Source: Lachnospiraceae bacterium (GTDB lineage Bacteria; Bacillota; Clostridia; Lachnospirales; Lachnospiraceae). Taken from it: a stretch of 64,000 nucleotides of DNA. Each line of letters starts with the position of its first letter. The stretch's first letter is position 1. The stretch covers positions 120,894-184,893 of the forward strand of contig CABJBK010000007.1 in assembly GCA_902363825.1 (NCBI GenBank). Direction: 5' to 3'. A model generated the notes under the pieces. That model was not told where the DNA came from. It searched no databases and saw nothing but the letters and a program-made list of their open reading frames with translations. Both the position numbers and the translations under genes were made by a program. Shown here in pieces: positions 51,228 to 59,544 of the stretch.

Positions 51228-52727
51228 TCACCTGCCATTTACCAATTTACCTGTATAATATCTCCTGAGAAAATACGCCGGAGCACAGCTCCATGCATGG
51301 CAATAACTGTTCACAATGGTTCCGCCATACGGAGATGCTTCCGGATTCTTCGGATCATACAGCTCCCAGAAGGTGTCAGCCCCCTGCTTTGCCATTCCTC
51401 CCCAATATGTTTTCATAATCTGAAGTGCTTCCTCTTTTTCCCCGCACTGCAAAAACGCCTCAATATAATAATGATACATATATGGAGTAACGATACGCAC
51501 TGCATTTTGATGCTGTGCTACCCTATGTAAAATATTGATGCCCTCTTTTTGATTCGCAGCACCACCAAGTATCAGCCATACCTGACTTGCATAGGAAACC
51601 TGTCTGTCTTTTCCACTCACAAAAAGCTTCTGTTTTTCATCCCAAAAATATTTTTTTGCTGCTCCGCAATAAAGATCATACTTTTTCTGCATCATTTCCG
51701 CTTCGCGATCTTCCTTTAGTTCTCCTGCAATCCGGATTGCCGCTTTCAATGCATACAACAGCACTCCCTGGGCTCCTGCCTGTTTATTCAGTTCCAATGA
51801 CCAGTCGAGAAAACACCAGCCCAAAACATCACTGTCTGCTACGATCCCATCTTCATCCACCCGCTCTTCTGCAAGTTTTAACTGCTGTTTTACCGTCAGC
51901 CATAATTCTTCGAGTGCCTGTCTGTCACCGGTTTCCTGATAATAATCCCAAAGTGTCGGGATAAAAAGTAAAGAATAATCAAACATACAAGTATCATCTA
52001 CTTCCGGTTCCGGTTCCATGAATACGCAGGCTCCCACTTGTCCATTTTCCATAGGAAGTGCTGCAAACAGATACAGACAGCCTTTTACCATGTCATTCAT
52101 TCGATAGGTTTCATAATTGGCAAGTGCCTGCAAACGCAGATCTCCGATCCATAATCTCCGGTCACGCTTTGGTCCATCCTCAAATACCTGCTGCATACAA
52201 TCATGCAGCGTATTACATGCAATCCGGTCAATCGCAACCAGTTCTTTGTCCGTACTTTCATATGGAATCAGTGTAGTTTCATCCGCAGAAGATACTGCTT
52301 CCACATAAGCATCATCTATCGTAAGTTCAAATTTACTACTGATATCCAAAACCTCTATCTTTACATATCGAAACGCATATCTTCTCGGAAGCTCTATCTC
52401 TGCCGGGATCACATCCACATGGATCTGCTCCTGCTGTACCCAGCCAGAACAGATCCAGCCATCATAATTTTCCACCTTTTCTTCCAATTCTTTTTTAGAT
52501 TCTGCAAAATAAATTTTTAACCAGACCGGTGCATCTGGATGCGAATTGATATATCCCAACTTCAAATGCAGATATCCGACCATGTGTCTGCCAAAATCGA
52601 TCTCCACCATTCCATCCTTACCGAGCGGTTCAAAAAAACTCTGCCCTTTTGGGGGTACGATCTTTGTTTTTCTCACCTCCGGCAGTAAATGCAATGCTTT
52701 GTTTAGTAATTCTGTATTTTTTTCCAT
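51228..52727 (-). CDS. GH78-type alpha-L-rhamnosidase
   Basis: This 499-residue cytoplasmic glycosidase has a beta-sandwich N-terminal part (about 1-150) and an (alpha/alpha)6 barrel with [23 protein letters not shown], the diagnostic GH78 (Bac_rhamnosid6H) motif; the Asp/Glu residues here and in [12 protein letters not shown] line the active site. It is shorter than most GH78 enzymes (about 900) and lacks a signal peptide, so it acts on imported oligosaccharides or glycosides, releasing L-rhamnose for RhaA. ATG 52727 after AAGGGAA. It lies between the GH3 and MCP genes. Confidence 0.85.
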   Translation of the reverse strand: MEKNTELLNKALHLLPEVRKTKIVPPKGQSFFEPLGKDGMVEIDFGRHMVGYLHLKLGYINSHPDAPVWLKIYFAESKKELEEKVENYDGWICSGWVQQEQIHVDVIPAEIELPRRYAFRYVKIEVLDISSKFELTIDDAYVEAVSSADETTLIPYESTDKELVAIDRIACNTLHDCMQQVFEDGPKRDRRLWIGDLRLQALANYETYRMNDMVKGCLYLFAALPMENGQVGACVFMEPEPEVDDTCMFDYSLLFIPTLWDYYQETGDRQALEELWLTVKQQLKLAEERVDEDGIVADSDVLGWCFLDWSLELNKQAGAQGVLLYALKAAIRIAGELKEDREAEMMQKKYDLYCGAAKKYFWDEKQKLFVSGKDRQVSYASQVWLILGGAANQKEGINILHRVAQHQNAVRIVTPYMYHYYIEAFLQCGEKEEALQIMKTYWGGMAKQGADTFWELYDPKNPEASPYGGTIVNSYCHAWSCAPAYFLRRYYTGKLVNGR

Positions 52728-52740
52728 AAATTCCCTTTCA

Positions 52741-54426
52741 CTACCATTTTAAATATTCTTTTCCGCAAAATGGATCTACCGGACTTTTTCCGGTAAAACT
52801 GCTTCTTCCCATAAGCTTATCAACAACGCTCTCAATGGCATACTCACTATTGGAATAAGCATTGATATAAGTTTTTATCATCGGAACATCCACCAGATGA
52901 TAAGGATTTGCCAGACTGATAAACAATGTCGGTCTTTCCTCCACAAACCAGGGTACATTATTGCCATTGCCCCAGAATGTGAACCATGATAAACGGTTTG
53001 TCACTTTATTCGAAGCATTTTCTACATTGCCGATATAGATCACCAGATCATAGTTCTTCTTAAACGTTTCTACATCAAATTTTGCAGTTTCAAAATTTTC
53101 ATGTTCATACCGCTCTACCAAAAAACCTTCTTTCATTAAACATTCCTCAAAACTTTTAACTACTCTTTCGTTTGATGGGAAATCTCCCATGATTTCAAGC
53201 AATACCTTTTTCACTTTCTTCGGACTGAGAGGCAAGAGCTTTGCGGTATCTTTTACCAGCGTCACCGCCGTATCTGCACTTTTCTTCGCCCATGCTTCAT
53301 GTTCTTTTGATTTTAAGATCTCCAATGCAGATACCGCCGGAACAATTTCTTCTTTTTTCTTTTTATGCAGACCAAGTGCCGCTTTCGTTGCCAGTATTCT
53401 TGTCAGTGCTTCATCCAGACGCTGTTCAGACAGGATACCCTGTTTGTAACCATTTAACATATACTGGTAATCTTCTTCCAGATCTTTATTAAACAAAAAC
53501 ATATCACAGCCTGCTTCTATTGCATACGGCACTGCCTTTTCACGCTTCATTGCGCTGCTGAAACCAACCATACAGGTAGAATCTGTAACGATCAGCCCGT
53601 TGAATCCCAGTTTTTGACGAAGAAGGCCCTTTAAAAGCTCCGGAGACAAAGATGCCGGTACTAATTTCTTGGGAAAATCAGGATTGTATTTTTTCTGATA
53701 TGCCGGCTGTGCAATATGACCTACCATTACGGTCTGCGCTCCTGCATCGATCAGACCTTTATAAATTTTTCCATACGTCTTATCCCATTCCTCGCATGAA
53801 AGATCATTGACACTGGTGAGGATATGCTGATCTACCTCATCACACCCATCTCCCGGAAAGTGCTTGATTGCAACCAGCACATTTTCTTCCTTTGCGGCTT
53901 TCATGTAATTACATCCATACGCCAACACTCTGTCCGGATCATTTCCATAGGTACGCACATTGGTGATCGGATTTCTCCAGTTTCTGTCTATATCCACAAC
54001 AGGCGCAAATGCCCAATTACATCCAACCGCAGCACCTTCACTGCAGCTTACTTTTCCAAGTCTGTAAGCATCCTCTACGTCCCCGGTTGCAGCCACCTGC
54101 ATTTGCTTACCATACTGTGTCCCATCAACAGCAATCCCGCAGCCGCCATCCTCAAGATTCGCACCAATCAAAAGCGGGATCTTACTATTTTCCTGAAGAT
54201 ACCGATGTGTCTGCTGCATCTCCTCTGCCTTTCCGCACCGATACATGATTCCTCCGATGTGATGTGCAAGCATGACCTGATCGAGATATTCTGCTTCCCC
54301 TGAATATCCGATCGGTACAAACAACTGTCCTATTTTTTCCTCAAGCGTCATATGCTTTTTTGTATTTTCCACCCATTCAATATCCTTTTCTGAAAGAAAA
54401 AAGGGCTGTTTCATTAAATTGATCAT
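52741..54426 (-). CDS. GH3 glycosidase, NagZ-like His/Asp type
   Basis: This 561-residue cytoplasmic GH3 enzyme has MTLEEKIGQLF near the N-terminus, KHFPGDG at 188-194, the Asp199-x-His201 dyad (VDQH) that serves as acid/base in NagZ-type GH3 enzymes, and the nucleophile Asp in GLIVTDST. A C-terminal domain of about 200 residues follows. The group includes beta-N-acetylglucosaminidases, beta-glucosidases and a reported phosphorylase, so the sugar is uncertain. In this operon a beta-glucoside left after rhamnose removal is the best guess. ATG 54426 (GGAGGG) is used; it begins one base after the permease stop. Confidence 0.82.
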   Translation of the reverse strand: MINLMKQPFFLSEKDIEWVENTKKHMTLEEKIGQLFVPIGYSGEAEYLDQVMLAHHIGGIMYRCGKAEEMQQTHRYLQENSKIPLLIGANLEDGGCGIAVDGTQYGKQMQVAATGDVEDAYRLGKVSCSEGAAVGCNWAFAPVVDIDRNWRNPITNVRTYGNDPDRVLAYGCNYMKAAKEENVLVAIKHFPGDGCDEVDQHILTSVNDLSCEEWDKTYGKIYKGLIDAGAQTVMVGHIAQPAYQKKYNPDFPKKLVPASLSPELLKGLLRQKLGFNGLIVTDSTCMVGFSSAMKREKAVPYAIEAGCDMFLFNKDLEEDYQYMLNGYKQGILSEQRLDEALTRILATKAALGLHKKKKEEIVPAVSALEILKSKEHEAWAKKSADTAVTLVKDTAKLLPLSPKKVKKVLLEIMGDFPSNERVVKSFEECLMKEGFLVERYEHENFETAKFDVETFKKNYDLVIYIGNVENASNKVTNRLSWFTFWGNGNNVPWFVEERPTLFISLANPYHLVDVPMIKTYINAYSNSEYAIESVVDKLMGRSSFTGKSPVDPFCGKEYLKW

Positions 54427-54427
54427 A

Positions 54428-55453
54428 TTATTTTCCCTCCGTCTTCTGTTTGTTTTTTCTGCCAAAAAGCTCTGCAAGTAAATGCTCGTTGCTCAGATAG
54501 ATCAGGAAAACTACTAACAGTACCGCATTGATGATTGCCTGCATGGAAGCGCTTACCTCATTTGAAAATACCGCAAATGTAGAATTCAGCATGGACATAC
54601 ATACCGCCGCAATCAAAAAACCGATTTTCTCATTGGTAAATCTGCTGATATACGAACCGATAAACATCGGTAAAAACGCTGTAAACATAATACTGATGGA
54701 ACCAAAATTAAGCTGTCCGCCATTGATCGTTGCATTTCTTGCCGCATTTAAATATCCGACTAATCCCATAAGTCCGCCGCAGATCACATAGCAGCCGACC
54801 GCATTGAAGATCTCTTTCGTTCCAGTATTTACGGCAACTTTCTGCCCGTTTTTTAAAGCATTATAATCATAGCCGAACTTTGTATAATCGAAGATCACAA
54901 TGCAGATCACTAAAACGGCTGCAATAATAATGGCTGCATAGATCCAATTTCCGGTAAATGCCGTCATAGATGCATTCTGCACTTCTTTCATGACATAACG
55001 TCCCTCGGTGATCGTGAAAATAATTCCTTCATAAATAAGTGTAACGCCAAGAGATGTGATGATTGGAGGCAAGCGTAACGCAATATACAATAATCCAGAT
55101 AACAGCCCAAGCAGCATTCCAAAAATTATGGTCAGTATCAGCATGAGCAGTGCGCTTCCGCTTCCTCCGCCGAGAATACCATAGCTGATCTTTGCGCCCA
55201 GAACCGAAGAAAGAATTGCCATAGAACCCAGCGAAAAATCAAATCGTCCACTATTTAAATTCACAGACAATGCGATCGTTGTAATCATGACGATCGCCGT
55301 ATAAACCATAAAATTGTCAAAACTGACCATATTCACGATCATCGTTCTTCCATTTGCCATACAGATCCCCTGCAGCAACACTGCCGCAAATACAGGGATC
55401 ACCAGTGCTCCGGCTACATTTTTCATCCAGTGCTTTTTTGCTTTTTTACTCAT
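54428..55453 (-). CDS. Sugar ABC transporter permease, RbsC type (second permease)
   Basis: This 341-residue protein of about eight to ten membrane helices belongs to the ribose/xylose/rhamnose permease family (BPD_transp_2): ALSVNLNSGRFDFSLGSMAIL, ITSLGVTLIYEGI and a C-terminal GRKNKQ tail. It pairs with the permease at 56825-57790 as a heterodimer served by the ATPase at 57804-59306. ATG 55453 after GAGGAGA. Two stem-loops separate it from the binding-protein gene. Confidence 0.88.
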   Translation of the reverse strand: MSKKAKKHWMKNVAGALVIPVFAAVLLQGICMANGRTMIVNMVSFDNFMVYTAIVMITTIALSVNLNSGRFDFSLGSMAILSSVLGAKISYGILGGGSGSALLMLILTIIFGMLLGLLSGLLYIALRLPPIITSLGVTLIYEGIIFTITEGRYVMKEVQNASMTAFTGNWIYAAIIIAAVLVICIVIFDYTKFGYDYNALKNGQKVAVNTGTKEIFNAVGCYVICGGLMGLVGYLNAARNATINGGQLNFGSISIMFTAFLPMFIGSYISRFTNEKIGFLIAAVCMSMLNSTFAVFSNEVSASMQAIINAVLLVVFLIYLSNEHLLAELFGRKNKQKTEGK

Positions 55454-55497
55454 TATCTATCTCCTCTTTTCTTTTTTGGGAAATTGGTATCAATACC

Positions 55498-55565
55498 TCT
55501 CAGAAAAGATAAACTCTTTCATCTCTTCTGAGAACGCACGGCTCTTTTTTTGGGGGGAGCCGTGC
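55498..55565 (-). promoter_or_regulatory. Two tandem stem-loops after the binding-protein gene
   Basis: Hairpin 1 is GCACGGCTC/GAGCCGTGC (55536-55565, nine pairs, A/C-rich loop on the minus strand); hairpin 2 is TCTCAGAA/TTCTGAGA (55498-55533). Neither is followed by a good T-tract. Such stems between a binding-protein gene and its permease often protect the upstream mRNA, giving more binding protein than membrane subunit. Confidence 0.55.
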
Positions 55566-55581
55566 TATCTAAAAAGCCCCT

Positions 55582-56757
55582 CTATTTTGATTCAGCAAGC
55601 TTGATAATATCTTCACTGGTCACAGAATCACCAATGATCGTATCCAGTGTTTCCTTATTGTAAATCGGATTATCTCCATTATCTGTCACGTAATACTTGT
55701 CAAAGCTCTCCTCGTCCGTTGCCACAAGATAATTCTGGCTGACAGAAATTGCATTTCCCTCTGCATCACGGATCACATTTCCATTCACTGCATTCATAAC
55801 AAGTGCAAAAGCCGGTCCTACACTGGAAGAATACTTACCTGCAAGATATACTAGTTTTCCGCTCTTAATTGCTTCACCATTTCCATTTGTAAAGGAATCA
55901 ATATCAGAAAATTCAATACCTGCCGCATTTAATTGCTGTGTAAAAAATGTTGTTGCCATACCAACAGAGATAAACGCCTCCGGATTTGCCTGAATAGCTG
56001 CATTGATCTCGTCCGTTGTAGTATCTCCATACCCCTGCAGATAGGAAACTACCTGAATGTCCCCGGTAATCTTTGACAGATCCAGACTCTGATCCGCAAA
56101 AATCTGACCCACTACATCTGCCTCTTCGGTTGCTCCTCCATAAGAAAGTCCCAGACCGGACAGCACTCCTGCAACGCGATATACATGCATCGGATTCGGA
56201 ATAAATGCTCCGTAAACAGCAACGGTTTTTATACCCTTATCCGCAAAATATTTTCCCATCTCTACACCTGCCTGATACTCTGTATCCATGCTCGGTCCGA
56301 CCTGTCCTACAAAATATTCATAGGTTTTATATTTTTCATACTGATCCTCGTCTAAGTTACCCGCTGCAACTACATAATAAATCTTATTTTCCTCGCAGGT
56401 TTCAATCTGCAGTGCACGGTCATTGCTGGAAAAAGATATGACCGCCTGATACCCCTGTGAAGCAAACTTTTCGATTGCAGACTTTTCACTTGCCGCATCC
56501 GTCAGTTCCTCGGTATATGTAAAGGTTACATCATACTGTTTTTCAACATAATCTTCATAGTATGCACGGAATCCTAACGCCTCTTCTCCACTTACATCCT
56601 GCACCAGAACACCGATTTTTACACCGTCGCTTGCCGCAGCCGGTTCTTCACTTGACTCACCTTTTGCATCATTACTGTTTCCACATCCCGTGAGCATGGT
56701 AAATGACAGAACGATTGCCACTCCCAGACTTAAAAATCTTTGCATTGCTCGTTTCAT
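55582..56757 (-). CDS. Sugar ABC transporter substrate-binding lipoprotein
   Basis: This 391-residue lipoprotein has a signal with lipobox LTGC (about Cys25), then a two-lobed periplasmic-binding-protein fold starting VKIGVLVQDVSGEEALGF. DUF3798-like features include YYVVAAGNLDEDQY, EYFVGQVGPSMDTEYQAG and AVYGAFIPNPMHVYRVAG. It should capture a rhamnose-containing saccharide or glycoside outside the cell. It lies between the two permease genes, an uncommon order. ATG 56757 after GGGAGGT. Confidence 0.83.
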   Translation of the reverse strand: MKRAMQRFLSLGVAIVLSFTMLTGCGNSNDAKGESSEEPAAASDGVKIGVLVQDVSGEEALGFRAYYEDYVEKQYDVTFTYTEELTDAASEKSAIEKFASQGYQAVISFSSNDRALQIETCEENKIYYVVAAGNLDEDQYEKYKTYEYFVGQVGPSMDTEYQAGVEMGKYFADKGIKTVAVYGAFIPNPMHVYRVAGVLSGLGLSYGGATEEADVVGQIFADQSLDLSKITGDIQVVSYLQGYGDTTTDEINAAIQANPEAFISVGMATTFFTQQLNAAGIEFSDIDSFTNGNGEAIKSGKLVYLAGKYSSSVGPAFALVMNAVNGNVIRDAEGNAISVSQNYLVATDEESFDKYYVTDNGDNPIYNKETLDTIIGDSVTSEDIIKLAESK

Positions 56758-56824
56758 AAATTGTTACCTCCCTGTGTTTAATTTCTTAAAATTTATCTTT
56801 AACAGCTATGTGTTAAATACATCG

Positions 56825-57790
56825 TTATCTCGGAAGCATCTCAGAACGGTAATTTACACTGGCGACATATACAACCACCAGGAAAAATACTGCACTGATG
56901 ATCTGTGTGATCCCATATCCCGAAGTGGACTCTATCAAAAGATCCAGTATATTGTTAAGTACAATATAGGAAAAGCCACCGACAACTGCCGCGTATATCT
57001 TTGATCGGGCACCACCAGAAATCGGCATACCGCCAAAAACGATTGCTACCATAATATTCATTCCGATATCTCCAGCAGTCGTTGTCGTTACCGATGGCGT
57101 ATACACTAACGTCATAAATGCCCCGATTCCCACACCGATTCCTGCCAGAAAAAATCCAAGAATCGCATACGTGTTATATTTGATTCCCGAAAGCTGTGCG
57201 CAGATCGGATTTCCACCAACAAATTTTTCACATCTTCCAAACTTTGTATAGTTAAAAATAAACGTACAAACTAAAACCCAGACAACCAGCACAAGAATCT
57301 TGAACCCGGATGTATCCAGTCCTTTTACTACTTCGCTCGGAATACTGATTCCACCGACTGCACCGCCTTTTGTGGTAATGATCTGTGATGCTACTGCCGA
57401 TAAAACCGACATCATTGCTACTGTGGTCACAAATACAGGTATATGAAAAATAGATGCCAGTACCGAATTCAGCAGTGAACATCCGATACCAGTAAGCATG
57501 ATCACAGCAATCATAAGTACAATACTTTCGGTCGCATTATACGTTACAACACCGATCGTTGCCGAAAACAGAGTTGCCGCTCCCAAACTGATATCGAACG
57601 AGCCAAGCGTATAAATAAAGATTGCTCCGGTCGCGACAATGGATAAAACGATTCCTTCATTAAATATGATCTTCATATACATATCCAGCCGATAACCTTT
57701 TGCGCTTACAATCCCGCAAAAAATTGCAAGCAGTACGATCAGCGCCAGGAATGGCAACATCCCTATAAACAGTTTTTTATTTCTTGTCAT
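56825..57790 (-). CDS. Sugar ABC transporter permease, RbsC type (first permease)
   Basis: This 321-residue permease of the BPD_transp_2 family has GSFDISLGAATLFSATIGV, VFVTTVAMMSVLSAVASQ and IFNYTKFGRCEKFVGGNP. The same YTKFG element occurs in the second permease, consistent with a heterodimer. It lies directly after the ATPase gene (13 bases). ATG 57790 after AGGAGG. Confidence 0.88.
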   Translation of the reverse strand: MTRNKKLFIGMLPFLALIVLLAIFCGIVSAKGYRLDMYMKIIFNEGIVLSIVATGAIFIYTLGSFDISLGAATLFSATIGVVTYNATESIVLMIAVIMLTGIGCSLLNSVLASIFHIPVFVTTVAMMSVLSAVASQIITTKGGAVGGISIPSEVVKGLDTSGFKILVLVVWVLVCTFIFNYTKFGRCEKFVGGNPICAQLSGIKYNTYAILGFFLAGIGVGIGAFMTLVYTPSVTTTTAGDIGMNIMVAIVFGGMPISGGARSKIYAAVVGGFSYIVLNNILDLLIESTSGYGITQIISAVFFLVVVYVASVNYRSEMLPR

Positions 57791-57803
57791 TCTTTTGTGC
57801 CTC

Positions 57804-59306
57804 CTAAATCATATATTCAATAATCTGTGAATCTGAAAGATTTTCACTTCTTGTAAATTCCTTAGTGATCTCTCCATCTTTCATGATCAGAATCCTGTCG
57901 CTCATACCGATCAGCTCCGGAAGCTCTTCACTTATCATCAGAATGGATTTGCCTTCATTCTTTAACTTAACCATCAACTGATACATTGCCTGCTTAACAC
58001 CGATGTCAACGCCTCTGGTCGGGCAATCTAAGATCAAGATCTCACTTCCGCAGCCGATCCATTTACCGAAAACAACCTTCTGTTTATTTCCACCGGATAA
58101 TTGAGATACTGTCTGATCTCTGCCTGCACATTTAATAGATAATTCTCTGATCTGCTGATCCACATATTTCTTTTCCCTGCTTCTCAAAACCAGAAATTTT
58201 TTAACCGCAAACCGGCTCATGCCAGCGATCGAAATATTATCCTCAATACTTGCATTCAGACATAAAGACTCTACATCACGATCTTTGGACACATATCCAA
58301 TATGCTGTTTCATCGCATTTGCCGGAGTCGATATAACTGTGCCGTCTGCCACCGTAACACTTCCATGATCCGGTTTTAAAGCTCCGAAGCATACCTTTCC
58401 AAGCGTATGCATTCCACAATGAGAAAGTCCTCCGATTCCAACAATCTCTCCCTTCTTTAACTGAAAAGATACTTTTTTCAGACGATCTCCATACACAAGT
58501 TCTTTCACATCCAATGCTGCTTCATCCTGTGCAGTTGCCTTAAAATCACTTCGGTAATAATCACCCTGCAATTCCCTACCGATCATGCTGGCACGGATCG
58601 CTCTCGGTTCAAATTCTTCCTTTTCAAAAGTCCGGATGATCTTTCCATCCCTTAAAACCGTCAGCGTATCACACACTTCCATGATCTCTTCCAGATCATG
58701 TGAGATAAAGATCACCGATTTTTTTTCTTCGCGTAATTTATTCATAATGTCATACAAAATAGTTCTGCCATCATGTGAAAGAGCTGTGCTTGTCTCATCA
58801 ATGACCAGTATTTCCGGCTGTTTCATGACCACTTTTGCGATCTCCACCAGTTTTCTTGTCTGAAAATCAAGCTGCTGCATCTGCATATCTCCTGTAATAT
58901 CTTTTACTCCGATATTTCTCATAACTGCTGTTGCATCCTGATTCATCCGTTTCCGGTCAATCAGTCCCAACTTGTTTTTGTATCGTTCCGTCTCTGCCAG
59001 AAAAATATTTTCAGCTACGGTAATGCCCGGAATCGTTCCGCTCTCCTGTACGATCATTCCGATTCCTCTGTGAAGTGCATCGATCATACTAAGCGGTTTC
59101 CATTCTTTTCCTTTAAATATCATCGTACCGCTATCTCTGCTCTGCATTCCGGCAACAATAGATGTTATGGTTGACTTTCCAGAACCATTCTCTCCAATCA
59201 GTCCCCTGATCTCTCCCGGATAAACCGTAAGTGACACATCATTCAATGCCACCGTACTTCCAAATTTCTTATTCATGTTTTCTACTTTCAATATTGGTTC
59301 ATTCAT
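57804..59306 (-). CDS. Sugar ABC transporter ATPase, RbsA/MglA type, double domain
   Basis: This 500-residue protein is two fused ATPase domains. The first has an intact Walker A (GENGSGKST) but a degenerate signature (LDFQTRKLVEIAK). The second has a degenerate Walker A (GGLSHCGMHTLG) and an intact signature (LSGGNKQKVVFGKW) with Walker B LILDCPTRGVDIG, so one full composite site is expected, as in RbsA. I chose ATG 59306; the frame opens at a GTG three codons earlier inside the ribosome site. It is the first gene of the operon ATPase, permease, binding protein, permease, GH3, GH78, MCP. Confidence 0.9.
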   Translation of the reverse strand: MNEPILKVENMNKKFGSTVALNDVSLTVYPGEIRGLIGENGSGKSTITSIVAGMQSRDSGTMIFKGKEWKPLSMIDALHRGIGMIVQESGTIPGITVAENIFLAETERYKNKLGLIDRKRMNQDATAVMRNIGVKDITGDMQMQQLDFQTRKLVEIAKVVMKQPEILVIDETSTALSHDGRTILYDIMNKLREEKKSVIFISHDLEEIMEVCDTLTVLRDGKIIRTFEKEEFEPRAIRASMIGRELQGDYYRSDFKATAQDEAALDVKELVYGDRLKKVSFQLKKGEIVGIGGLSHCGMHTLGKVCFGALKPDHGSVTVADGTVISTPANAMKQHIGYVSKDRDVESLCLNASIEDNISIAGMSRFAVKKFLVLRSREKKYVDQQIRELSIKCAGRDQTVSQLSGGNKQKVVFGKWIGCGSEILILDCPTRGVDIGVKQAMYQLMVKLKNEGKSILMISEELPELIGMSDRILIMKDGEITKEFTRSENLSDSQIIEYMI

Positions 59307-59330
59307 TCTTTTCACCTCGTCTTTACGTAC

Positions 59331-59452
59331 ATTATAGGTTCCTGCCTTATTTCATATAATTTTGTTTTTTATTGTATTTACGTGCAGTTTTTAATATATT
59401 TTATCTGCATTGTTTTCGGTTTTTGATTTTTTTCCACTCAGCTACGAAAACA
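59331..59452 (-). promoter_or_regulatory. Divergent control region of the rhamnoside transport operon
   Basis: On the minus strand TATAAT (59331-59336) forms a good -10 for the ATPase gene but has no clear -35, as in activator-dependent promoters. Upstream, TGTTTTCG (59411-59418) and CGAAAACA (59445-59452) form an inverted repeat with a 26-base spacer, a candidate operator for the divergently encoded AraC-GH39 regulator. The rest of the 238-base gap is very A+T-rich. Confidence 0.4.
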
Positions 59453-59544
59453 GATTAAAAATCCTATATTTTTATTGATTTTATAATTACATATATGTTT
59501 TAATTAATATATTCCATACTATTTGGCATTTTAGGAGGATTTTT

